DNA of 64,000 bases from DASYKT01 sp035995185 (GTDB lineage: Bacteria > Acidobacteriota > Blastocatellia > Pyrinomonadales > Pyrinomonadaceae). The notes under the pieces are model-generated. The model did not search any database, was not told where the DNA came from, and saw nothing but the letters and a program-made list of their open reading frames with translations. The stretch covers positions 1 through 64,000 of the forward strand of contig DASYKT010000045.1 in assembly GCA_035995185.1 (NCBI GenBank). The letters are read 5' to 3'. Position 1 is the stretch's first letter; every line of letters begins with the position of its first letter. Made by a program: the position numbers and the translations under genes. Below are positions 25,545 through 33,537 of the stretch, piece by piece.

Positions 25545-27314
25545 ATGGAACAAATAAACGGTTATTTGCAGTCGTTGATTTCCGCTTCGGCGTACGAACT
25601 GCATTTTGAACCAAACAAAAGCCCTTTTATCCTCTCCGATCACGGCGTGATCGAAGTGTCGCCCACACCTCTTAGCGGTGCCAATATTAGCCAGCTGATA
25701 TTCCCTATCATTCCGGCCGAGGCTAAGCAAAAATTGCCCAACCAGCCTGAGATCGAATTTGATTATAATAATCCCACCGGCAGTTTTGGCTTTGTCGTGA
25801 AAAAATCGCCCGCCGGATTTCACGTTATCGTAAAACCCCTCGACAGTTCATACGACAGCAATGTCGTGCCCGCCACCTTTGAAACTCCCGCATTCGAAAA
25901 TTCTTCTTACCAGGAACCTCCAATGCCCGCACAAAACAACTCCGTTTTTTCCGTCACCAGCGGCGATATCAACCCTGCGCCCGCTGACATCAACAAACCT
26001 CCGCGCCGAACCAGCCTCGATAATGTTTTTGAAAGCTCTTCGCTGGAAGCGACCGTCAACGGCACTTATGAAGCTTTAGCCGATACCTCGATCGCGGATG
26101 AGATCGTGCCCTTAGACGATTACTATTTTTCGCAGCCCGAGCCCGTGGCCGCGCCTGTGGCCGTAGCAGCGTCCAGTTATGCGCCTGTCGAAGTCAGCGA
26201 CGCCCCGGCCTTTGAGTATTTAACCGATCCCGCCGCCGCCAGGCGCATGGACGTGCTCTTTACCAAGATGGCCGAATGCGGCGCTTCCGATCTCCACATG
26301 AGCGTCAGCATGCCGCCCATGATGCGCATGGACGGCAAGGTAATGCCGCTTCCCTGCAATGAACCGACCTTAAACGCCGACGCGATGAGAGGGCTTTTGA
26401 CCTCCATCATGCCGCGCAAAAACCAGGAAGAATTTCACGAACGGCATGACACCGATTATGCCTACGAGATCCCGGGCCTGGCGCGCTTTCGCTGCAACAT
26501 TTTTATGGACCGGAAAGGAATGGGCGGAGTATTTCGCCTGATTCCGACCAAGATCCTGACCGCCGAGCAGCTTAACCTGCCGCCCGCGGTCCTGGAATTG
26601 TGTAATTTATCCAAAGGCCTTGTCGTGGTCACCGGGCCGACCGGTTCCGGCAAATCCACCACGCTGGCCGCGATGATGGACCATTTGAACGACCGCCGCG
26701 AAGACCACGTCATCACCATCGAAGACCCGATCGAATTCGTTCATGAAAACAAGAAGTGCCTGGTCAACCAGCGCGAAGTTTATAATCACACGGATTCTTT
26801 TAAAGACGCCCTGCGCGCCGCGCTTCGCGAAGACCCGGACATCCTGCTCGTCGGTGAAATGCGCGATCTGGAAACGATCGCCATTGCCATCGAAACCGCC
26901 GAAACCGGCCACCTCGTATTCGGCACACTGCATACCACGACCGCGGCTTCGACCGTTGACCGCATAATCGATCAGTTTCCGGCCGACCGCCAGCAGCAGA
27001 TCCGCGTCATGCTTTCGGAATCGCTAAAAGGCGTGATCGCGCAGACCTTGCTGCCGAAAAAAGGCGGGGGCCGCGTGGCCGCGCTGGAAATATTGATAGT
27101 CACGCCGGCCATCAGCAATCTGATCCGCGAAGGCAAGACCTACCAGATCGCTTCGTCGATGCAGACCGGGAAAAACCTCGGGATGGCGCTGCTCAATGAG
27201 TCGATGGTCGACCTGGTCAAAAAAGGTATTGTGGAAGCAAAAGACGCCTATATCAAAGCCGTCGATAAAACCGGTTTTGAAATGCTGCTTACCCGCAACG
27301 GTTTGAAGATGTAG
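25545..27314 (+). CDS. PilT-like retraction ATPase with a doubled N-terminal domain
   Basis: A 589-residue type IV pilus retraction ATPase homologue; ordinary PilT is about 350-380 residues. The canonical part starts near residue 225: MDVLFTKMAECGASDLHMSV, IPGLARFRCNIFMDRKG, Walker A GPTGSGKS (364-371), the ASP-box/Walker B VGEMRDLETI and the His box HTTTAASTVDRI. The first 100 residues (LISASAYELHFEPNKSPFIL, and FGFVVKKSPAGFHVIV) look like a degenerate second copy of the PilT N-domain, joined by a 120-residue Pro/Ser/Ala-rich linker. A GAGGT ribosome-binding site lies 5-6 bp before the ATG. No other pilus genes are adjacent. Confidence 0.88.
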   Translation: MEQINGYLQSLISASAYELHFEPNKSPFILSDHGVIEVSPTPLSGANISQLIFPIIPAEAKQKLPNQPEIEFDYNNPTGSFGFVVKKSPAGFHVIVKPLDSSYDSNVVPATFETPAFENSSYQEPPMPAQNNSVFSVTSGDINPAPADINKPPRRTSLDNVFESSSLEATVNGTYEALADTSIADEIVPLDDYYFSQPEPVAAPVAVAASSYAPVEVSDAPAFEYLTDPAAARRMDVLFTKMAECGASDLHMSVSMPPMMRMDGKVMPLPCNEPTLNADAMRGLLTSIMPRKNQEEFHERHDTDYAYEIPGLARFRCNIFMDRKGMGGVFRLIPTKILTAEQLNLPPAVLELCNLSKGLVVVTGPTGSGKSTTLAAMMDHLNDRREDHVITIEDPIEFVHENKKCLVNQREVYNHTDSFKDALRAALREDPDILLVGEMRDLETIAIAIETAETGHLVFGTLHTTTAASTVDRIIDQFPADRQQQIRVMLSESLKGVIAQTLLPKKGGGRVAALEILIVTPAISNLIREGKTYQIASSMQTGKNLGMALLNESMVDLVKKGIVEAKDAYIKAVDKTGFEMLLTRNGLKM

Positions 27315-27316
27315 AG

Positions 27317-27352
27317 TAATGAAGTCAGTACCGGGAACGTAGTGACCGGCTC
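27317..27352 (+). repeat. REP element, left flank of the RAYT gene
   Basis: A 36-bp REP (core AGTACCGGGAACGTAGTGAC). Its reverse complement occurs at 27931-27966 with one mismatch, so the transposase gene sits between an inverted REP pair. Confidence 0.9.
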
Positions 27353-27379
27353 ACGAGCGGCAGCGAGTACCCTCAGACA

Positions 27380-27892
27380 TTATTGGTCAAAGTCGGGCAG
27401 GTCATCGCCTTGCCCGTGCAGTACATAATCGATTGCCTGCTCTACGCTTCGTTCGTTCCACAGCTTCCGGCGACTGCCTTTTTCCGCCCACGGAGTTTCT
27501 TCGCTATCCCAAAGCCGTTCTTCGCGAAACCGTTTGGTAGCTCCGGCCTTTAATGCCGCAAGTGCGCGCTTTGTATCGTATCCTTTAACGTCAATTACTG
27601 AATGAATATGATTTGTGCGAGCATTTACAGCAAGCATAAGCCATTCGCGCCGAGCACAAACTTCACGCACACCGGCTACAGCCGCCTGACGCATTCGCGT
27701 ATCAAGCGTTAGTTCCTGACGCAGCATTTGTTTCTTTTGATGATCCTGCCAGTTGGAGCTTTCTGCCAGGAAAGGCATGCCGTAAATATTGTGAGCACGG
27801 TCCACTGAGCCACGCGTATCACCGTGCAGCCAAGTGCCGTAACAGCGAAAGGTGAACAAAACAGCGAGCGGGAGTTCCGTGTCGTTCCACAT
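27380..27892 (-). CDS. REP-associated tyrosine transposase (RAYT, Y1/IS200-like HUH family)
   Basis: A 170-residue protein of the TnpA_REP/Y1 group of HUH nucleases, which nick single-stranded palindromes. It shows the N-terminal FTFRCYGTWLHGDTRGSVDR and the HUH histidines in NHIHSVIDV (His95, His97). The C-terminal part RKLWNERSVEQAIDYVLHGQ is typical of this subgroup. The catalytic tyrosine cannot be assigned with confidence (Tyr105 and Tyr156 are candidates). It is flanked at both sides by inverted copies of a 36-bp REP whose relatives occur at five or more other loci in the window. That arrangement is the signature of a RAYT/REP system. Confidence 0.88.
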   Translation of the reverse strand: MWNDTELPLAVLFTFRCYGTWLHGDTRGSVDRAHNIYGMPFLAESSNWQDHQKKQMLRQELTLDTRMRQAAVAGVREVCARREWLMLAVNARTNHIHSVIDVKGYDTKRALAALKAGATKRFREERLWDSEETPWAEKGSRRKLWNERSVEQAIDYVLHGQGDDLPDFDQ

Positions 27893-27930
27893 GGACGTAT
27901 GTTAGCAAGATAGTTTATTCGCTGCGCTCG

Positions 27931-27966
27931 GAGCCGGTCACTACGTTCCCGGTACTGACCTCATTA
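27931..27966 (-). repeat. REP element, right flank of the RAYT gene
   Basis: Inverted partner of 27317-27352, 35 of 36 bases identical after reverse complementation. Confidence 0.9.
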
Positions 27967-27988
27967 CCAACCCAAGCCCTGTTAACTT

Positions 27989-28030
27989 AAAGACAGCAGA
28001 GATATTGTGTCCCTTGTCTCTGCTGTCTTT
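27989..28030. terminator. Hairpin terminator of the second M16 operon
   Basis: A 14-bp stem (AAAGACAGCAGAGA at 27989-28002 with TCTCTGCTGTCTTT at 28017-28030) lies just after the stop codon at 28037. The T-run is short, but stem and position suit a terminator. Confidence 0.65.
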
Positions 28031-28036
28031 GACGTA

Positions 28037-29461
28037 TTACTTCTCGTACGGCTTCAGTTGTTCGGTGATGAGCGACTTATCCCCGACCACCACGATCGTC
28101 ATCTTATCCTGGTTCAGGTATTTTGCGGCCGTATCCTGGATGTCCTTGGCGGTGACGGCCACTATGTTCTGAACATAGGTATTGATGTAATTTTTGTCCA
28201 GCTCATTGTAGTTCACATTTTCCAGCTGATTGATGACGCCGGTGCGGGTCGAATTTTGCAGAACGTAAATACCGACCAGGTAATTTTTAATGCCCTGCAG
28301 CTCGGTTTCCGACGGCGGTTCTTTTTGCAGGCGTTCGATCTCGAAAAGAATTTCCTTGATCGAAGCGCCGGTGAATTTCGTCGTCACGTCCGCCACCTCG
28401 TACCAGTAACCCGTGCGATAGCGGTTCCAGGCCGTGCTGCTCGGCGAGTAGGTGTAGCCTTTGTTCTCGCGGATGTTCGAAGTGATGCGCGAACCGAACG
28501 AACCGCCCAGCAGCGAATTCATCACTACAAATTTGATAAAATCCGGGTCCGAAGGCGACACCGCCGGCATGCCGAGATAGATGGTCGATTGCGGCGCGCC
28601 GGGGCGATCGATCACGGTCAGCGAACGCTTGGGATCGATCTTCGGCACGTCTCTTTCGGGAGCGGAGCCTTTTTTCATCCCGCCGAAAGCCTTCTGAATT
28701 GTACTCTTGACCTTCGCGGCGTCAAATTTACCGACCACATAAAGCGTGGTCCGCGCTCCGCCGAAAAAGTCGTTGTAATAGGCTTTCACGTCCTCGAGCT
28801 TGTAACCCTTGACGGTTTCTTCGCTCGGATTGACCGTGCCGTACGGATGGCCGGGATAAATAACCTCGCGAAATTTTTCGATCGCGATCGTACCGGCCTG
28901 CGAGCGCGCGGTGATCAGATTCTGCAGCGTGTTTGTCCGGTATTCTTCCAGCGCCTTGGACTCGAATTTCGGGTTCTGCAAAACATCGGCCAGCAGCGTC
29001 AAAAACGCCGTGTCAAATTCCGACAAAACCTCTCCGCCGACGATCGTTTTATCCGTGCCGGCGACGGAGAAAATGCTGCCGCCCATTTCGGCGGGCTGGC
29101 GCGCCAGGTCTTCGGCCGTGCGGGTCGTGGTGCCTTCTTTCAACAGATTCGCCACCGCGGCCGAGATCCAGCGCTGGGCCGGTTTTTCGACCAGCGTGCC
29201 GTTGCGCACCTGCACCTGGATGGCGACCTTCGGTACCGAGCCGTAAGGGACCAATACCACGCGCATTCCGTTGGGCAGGTTATAAGCCTCTTCTTTCGGA
29301 AAGACAAAAGGTTTCGGTTGGCCGCCCGCCGGCGGGGTTTCCTTTTGCGCTGCAGCGCTGAAAGTAAAGATTAAAAGCAGGCACGCAAATAGGCCGAAGC
29401 TAACGGCTGTTCTCATAATTTTTGCATTTATCATTATTAATTTTACATTTTTCATTATCAT
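28037..29461 (-). CDS. M16 peptidase-family protein, non-catalytic subunit (pair 2)
   Basis: A 474-residue exported M16 homologue. At the zinc-motif position it reads RWISAAVANLLKEG, with no HxxEH. The C-terminal half retains RENKGYTYSPSS, the substrate-binding signature. It follows the catalytic partner with an 8-bp gap, and an AAGGGG site lies before the first ATG (29461); an internal ATG at 29416 begins the signal peptide proper, so the start is uncertain by 15 codons. Together the two should form a periplasmic MPP-like heterodimer. It is homologous to the pair-1 subunit at 16533-17996. Confidence 0.88.
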   Translation of the reverse strand: MIMKNVKLIMINAKIMRTAVSFGLFACLLLIFTFSAAAQKETPPAGGQPKPFVFPKEEAYNLPNGMRVVLVPYGSVPKVAIQVQVRNGTLVEKPAQRWISAAVANLLKEGTTTRTAEDLARQPAEMGGSIFSVAGTDKTIVGGEVLSEFDTAFLTLLADVLQNPKFESKALEEYRTNTLQNLITARSQAGTIAIEKFREVIYPGHPYGTVNPSEETVKGYKLEDVKAYYNDFFGGARTTLYVVGKFDAAKVKSTIQKAFGGMKKGSAPERDVPKIDPKRSLTVIDRPGAPQSTIYLGMPAVSPSDPDFIKFVVMNSLLGGSFGSRITSNIRENKGYTYSPSSTAWNRYRTGYWYEVADVTTKFTGASIKEILFEIERLQKEPPSETELQGIKNYLVGIYVLQNSTRTGVINQLENVNYNELDKNYINTYVQNIVAVTAKDIQDTAAKYLNQDKMTIVVVGDKSLITEQLKPYEK

Positions 29462-29469
29462 CGTTCCCC

Positions 29470-30858
29470 TTATTCGCTCTTACCCGTTTCGGGGTTGACA
29501 ATGACCACCGTGCGGTTCGTTTTTCGCAGGTACTCTTTGGCCGTTTTCTGGATCATGGCGGGCGTTACCTTACGGAAGTTGGCCTCGATCTGGTTGATCT
29601 CTTGCGGGTTGTCGTCAAACAGCGCGAAGCTCGCGAGCAGGTCCGCCCGGCCGAAACCGCCGAACTGCTGCATCGTGTCGTAAAGCCCCGAACGGAGCTT
29701 GACGATGGCGCGGTCTATTTCCGCCTGCGACACCGGTTTGTTCTGCAGCTGCTCGATCACGGCATCGTTCGCCGCCAGGATCTCTTCCGGCGTGTACTTC
29801 GATTCGTGGATCAGATCGACCGCAAAAAGCATCGGGCCGTTGTAATTGAACATATTGCCGAGGTAATTGATACCGCCGCTCAAGTTCCCCGTGTAGGTTT
29901 TCTTTTTCACCAGCTCCTGGTAGAGCAGGCTGTCTTCGCCCTCGACCAGCATCTGGTCAAGCAATCCCATCGCGTAATATTCCTGGCTGCCGCGCGGAGG
30001 CATCTGATAGCCCCATCCTACGGCCGGCTGCTTGGCCAGCTTGTCGGTACGGGTCACGATCTTTTCTTTTTCCTGTTTGGGTTCGCTCAGGTCGGGCTTG
30101 GCGCCGGTTTTGGCGCTCGGGATGCCGGCGAAATATTTTTCGACCCAGGCTTTGGCCTGCGGCTCTTCGAAATCGCCGACGACCACCAGAACCGCGTTAG
30201 ACGGCGTGTAGTAGGTATTGAAAAAGGTTTTCGCGTCATCGAGCGTGGCCGCTTCAATGTCGTGCAGATCGCCATAGAAATTATGCGAATTGTGCCAGTT
30301 GGTGAACGCCGCCATCGGTAGATCGATCCACGGGAAAGTGCCGTACGGCTGGTTCAGCACGTTGACCTTTACTTCATTTCCCACCACGCCTTGCTGGTTT
30401 ACCAGGTTTTCCTGGGTTATATCGAGCCCCTTCATGCGGTCGGACTCGGCCCAGAGCAGCGTTTCCAGCTTGTGCGAAGGAACGACCGCAAAATAATTGG
30501 TGAAATCGAAACGCGTCGAGCCGTTAAGCACGCCGCCGTTATTCTGCACCAGCTTGACGTATTCCATCTTGCCCATGTTTTTCGATCCCTGGAACATCAG
30601 GTGTTCGAAAAGGTGCGCAAAACCTGTGCGGTCTTTCGGCTCGATGCGAAAACCGATATTGTAATAGATCGCCACGGTTACCAGCGGAGCACTCTTTTCC
30701 TGTGAGAGCACGACCTTTAAACCGTTCGGCAGTTTGTAATAGGTAACGGGAACGTTAACGCCGCCCGTCTTGGCCTGCGCCCTCGTTTTCACGCACGGCA
30801 ATATGGCCAAAGCCAGTAATAGCAGGCTAAGAAAAGCCTTTTTTAGATAGATTTTCAT
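29470..30858 (-). CDS. M16 zinc metallopeptidase, catalytic subunit (pair 2)
   Basis: A 462-residue exported peptidase with the inverted zinc motif HLFEH (about residues 82-86 from the chosen ATG), and a downstream Glu-rich segment (VGNEVKVNVL) in place of the distal ligand helix. The ATG at 30858 precedes the signal peptide (MKIYLKKAFLSLLLLALAIL). It is the first gene of the operon with the zinc-less partner. The order catalytic then non-catalytic is the same as in the pair at 16533-19368, suggesting an ancient duplication of the whole operon. Confidence 0.9.
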   Translation of the reverse strand: MKIYLKKAFLSLLLLALAILPCVKTRAQAKTGGVNVPVTYYKLPNGLKVVLSQEKSAPLVTVAIYYNIGFRIEPKDRTGFAHLFEHLMFQGSKNMGKMEYVKLVQNNGGVLNGSTRFDFTNYFAVVPSHKLETLLWAESDRMKGLDITQENLVNQQGVVGNEVKVNVLNQPYGTFPWIDLPMAAFTNWHNSHNFYGDLHDIEAATLDDAKTFFNTYYTPSNAVLVVVGDFEEPQAKAWVEKYFAGIPSAKTGAKPDLSEPKQEKEKIVTRTDKLAKQPAVGWGYQMPPRGSQEYYAMGLLDQMLVEGEDSLLYQELVKKKTYTGNLSGGINYLGNMFNYNGPMLFAVDLIHESKYTPEEILAANDAVIEQLQNKPVSQAEIDRAIVKLRSGLYDTMQQFGGFGRADLLASFALFDDNPQEINQIEANFRKVTPAMIQKTAKEYLRKTNRTVVIVNPETGKSE

Positions 30859-30960
30859 AATTTTACACACAGCGATACCACGGGATTTTCAGATAGTTTA
30901 CATACGGTTTTCTAAAAAGCAAAGTTTCAAGAGAGGCAGGGCAAAAACCGTATATTTATT

Positions 30961-31034
30961 ATTAGCCACTAATTACACAAACAACACGAATCAAGAATCT
31001 TTAATTCGTGTTATTTGTGTAATTAGTGGCTAAT
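30961..31034. repeat. ATTAGCCAC-type long palindrome (copy 2)
   Basis: Arms of 31 bp (30961-30991 and 31004-31034) match with a single mismatch. The family is shared with 11191-11262, 37645-37714 and 63107-63178. Confidence 0.85.
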
Positions 31035-31068
31035 ATCTACGACTTAAAGACAACGCCATTAGAAATGC

Positions 31069-31098
31069 AGGAAGCAGCGTAGATTTACGCTGCTTCCT
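31069..31098 (-). terminator. Hairpin after the 760-residue hydrolase-like gene
   Basis: A perfect 13-bp stem AGGAAGCAGCGTA/TACGCTGCTTCCT with a 4-nt loop lies 31 bp beyond the stop. The U-tract is weak, so it is a probable rather than certain terminator. Confidence 0.6.
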
Positions 31099-31128
31099 TT
31101 AGGACGGTGGTTACAATTTGGGAGGTTA

Positions 31129-33411
31129 TTATTTTGGCTGCTCCGGCTTTTTCCACACCGACACGATCGCCGTGGCTTCGAGTTCTTCTTCGCTGGCCAG
31201 CCTTAATTTTATGGTCGTGCCGGAAAGATCCTTGGGCACCACGATCGTGCGAAACAGTGAGTTGGATTCAGGGGTATCTTTCACGTTTTTCCCGATCACG
31301 TTTCCCGAAGCGTCCAACAGGGTTGCCGAAACCAGCGGTGAAGCCATAAATGTCAGCCCGAAGCCGTCGATCCCGGCCGGAATGTGAATTTCCATTTCCA
31401 CGGTTTGTCCCGGCGCGATATTGGCCCCGTTTCCAAAGAAAATATCGGGTTTAACGTCGCCGCCGGTTTGATAACGGACATTGGTTAAGAGACTTTCGCC
31501 GCGATAAAGTTCGCTTCCGGTTTGAGCAGTCGTCGGCAGATCCGGCATATGGTTACCCTTCGGCCCGATCGCCAGGTGAGGTTTGACGAAAGCTGAGAAA
31601 TCGCTCGTTCCCGCCAGATCTCTGTGAATGCTCTTAGTCGTGGCCCTGTCGCTAAAATTATGAAACACACTCGGCACCGTGACGTGCCCGTCATTCCAAT
31701 CCAGTGCATAACAGATCGTTGGCAATGAGTTTCCCGCCAACACCGCCATTTTTACACCTTTGCGCTCGCTGTTCGTGCGGTTAAAATCCGCCATTGTCGA
31801 AGTGCGAAGCATCTTAAGCACCGCTACGTGATCGCTAAACATGCCGAGGCCCGTGTCGACTATATCAGCGCATTTTGTGCCTTCGTTCGCTGTGCCCAGC
31901 ATAAGCATGTGGCTAACCCTCGGCCTTCCGTCCGGTGATCCGACAGGCATCAGGCGGCTGATATAAGCGCGCGCAATGATCCCGCCCAGGCCATAGCCGA
32001 CGATGTCCACGTGCCAGGCATTGCGATCTTCCTGAGCGTATTTAATATAGCTGGCCAGCGCTCCGGCATTTTCCTCAACGCTGCTCGGCTTTACCGTCGA
32101 AAGCATGGGCCCGCCGGTATTGATCCGGCCTTTCTCCCTGACCTCTCCTACCGGAAAGGCCTTCCAGTCATAACTGTGCGAGGTAGTGAAAATGTTCTGC
32201 CAGGTCTCAAACGTTCTCCAGCTGCCCCACAGGTCCTGGATCAAAAGGACCGGCTTCGGCGCGACCTTCAAATTTTTGGTCAGATCATCGACTTTTTTAT
32301 TCTTTTCTTCCAGTTCCGCCTTAATGCGCTGAACAAGGCGCGGGCGTCCGTCGTCATACCAGGCATAGCCGCTGCTGTCCCAAACCATCTCTACTTCCAC
32401 GGCTTCGCCCGCATCGAGGCTCACGTCCATTTCGTCGTCACCCAGCTTTTCATCCGGTTTTGCCCCGTCCCACTTATCGCCCTTATAGGTCCCGACCATC
32501 TTGATCTTACCGGATTTCGTTTCGCCGGACGCGTTTAGAACCGTTGCCTTGATCTTGATCATGTTGCCGTCAATGGTGCCGACCTGCTCGGTGATCTCCT
32601 CCCACTTGTCGAAATCCGGGAATTTAGGATGTTCGAATTTCAGATCGGTCAGGCGAAGCGGAGCGCCGCATTTCTGCAGGTTCCAGGTGATGGTTTCCGT
32701 TACATTTTGCCATGTTTTTGAATAGCTGCCGCTAAGCTTGTTCGGGTTAGCCGGATCGACGCGGGTTGTGCCGTCGCTGGTCAGCGAATTTCCGTCTACC
32801 GTGGTCGGTGTTGCAGGCATATTAAAACTTTTGCCTTCTTTCGGCGTGCACTGCCCGCTAAAAGTAGTGTCGGTGGAGCCGGTCGTCTGGCCTTTTATCT
32901 GCGGCAGCCCGACGCTCACAGAGTAGGTGCCGTCGTCGTTTACGCCGACATTAACATTTGCGTCTGTCTTACCGTTTCCGGTCGTTTCGGTTTTCGAAGT
33001 ACTCGTGCCCGTCATATTTTTCCAGCTTTTGCCGCGATCGCAGGAATTGCTTTCGGTCGCTACCACGGTTTCCGTCGATGACATTTTTTGATCGATGGTA
33101 GCCTTTCCTCGGGTGCTGCCGTTCTTTTCCGGCGATTCGCTTACGGCCACCAGCGCATTGTAGTTATATTCCATGTGAAAATTGGTTTTGTCCTGGCCCC
33201 GGCCTGACACGCGCTGGACTGTCTTATCATCCGTCAGCGATTGGGTGCGCGTGTAATTTACGGTACCCGTCCAGGCGCCCGAGCACTTGGCTTTGGCCGG
33301 GCCTTTGTTCTGCGCCACGGCCGCCTTCTGGGCAAAAGCCATGGAATTTGATAAAACACTTGTGATCAATAGGGTTATTAATAATTGCTTGGTAAAATTA
33401 ATGGCTCTCAT
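31129..33411 (-). CDS. Secreted alpha/beta-hydrolase (lipase)-like protein lacking the catalytic serine, paralogue 1
   Basis: A 760-residue exported protein. After a signal peptide (residues 1-28) comes a Thr/Ser/Asn-rich beta region with Cys43 onward, then a CARDB-like beta domain (about 255-365). A lipase-like alpha/beta-hydrolase domain spans about 385-620, and a beta-sandwich about 660-755. In the hydrolase domain the nucleophile elbow, normally GxSxG, reads GYGLGG (472-477) with Gly474 where Ser is expected. The oxyanion His-Gly reads QD in LIQDLWGS. It is thus probably a pseudoenzyme with a binding or scaffolding role. The paralogue at 38724-41120 has the same domain order and also lacks the serine. 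Confidence 0.78.
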   Translation of the reverse strand: MRAINFTKQLLITLLITSVLSNSMAFAQKAAVAQNKGPAKAKCSGAWTGTVNYTRTQSLTDDKTVQRVSGRGQDKTNFHMEYNYNALVAVSESPEKNGSTRGKATIDQKMSSTETVVATESNSCDRGKSWKNMTGTSTSKTETTGNGKTDANVNVGVNDDGTYSVSVGLPQIKGQTTGSTDTTFSGQCTPKEGKSFNMPATPTTVDGNSLTSDGTTRVDPANPNKLSGSYSKTWQNVTETITWNLQKCGAPLRLTDLKFEHPKFPDFDKWEEITEQVGTIDGNMIKIKATVLNASGETKSGKIKMVGTYKGDKWDGAKPDEKLGDDEMDVSLDAGEAVEVEMVWDSSGYAWYDDGRPRLVQRIKAELEEKNKKVDDLTKNLKVAPKPVLLIQDLWGSWRTFETWQNIFTTSHSYDWKAFPVGEVREKGRINTGGPMLSTVKPSSVEENAGALASYIKYAQEDRNAWHVDIVGYGLGGIIARAYISRLMPVGSPDGRPRVSHMLMLGTANEGTKCADIVDTGLGMFSDHVAVLKMLRTSTMADFNRTNSERKGVKMAVLAGNSLPTICYALDWNDGHVTVPSVFHNFSDRATTKSIHRDLAGTSDFSAFVKPHLAIGPKGNHMPDLPTTAQTGSELYRGESLLTNVRYQTGGDVKPDIFFGNGANIAPGQTVEMEIHIPAGIDGFGLTFMASPLVSATLLDASGNVIGKNVKDTPESNSLFRTIVVPKDLSGTTIKLRLASEEELEATAIVSVWKKPEQPK

Positions 33412-33537
33412 TTTGATTTTCTCCCGAAAAAAATTAGGCTTTTCTACCTGTTAAGGCGTGAAAAGATGAAGTTTGGTATCACGAACTATTGAAAACAAGG
33501 TTTCGTATATTAGAATGTAGACAATTGTAGTTACCGA

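Noticed and set aside
28007..29374. 455-codon plus-strand frame opposite the M16 gene
   Set aside because: It is the antisense of the M16 non-catalytic gene and has no family features.
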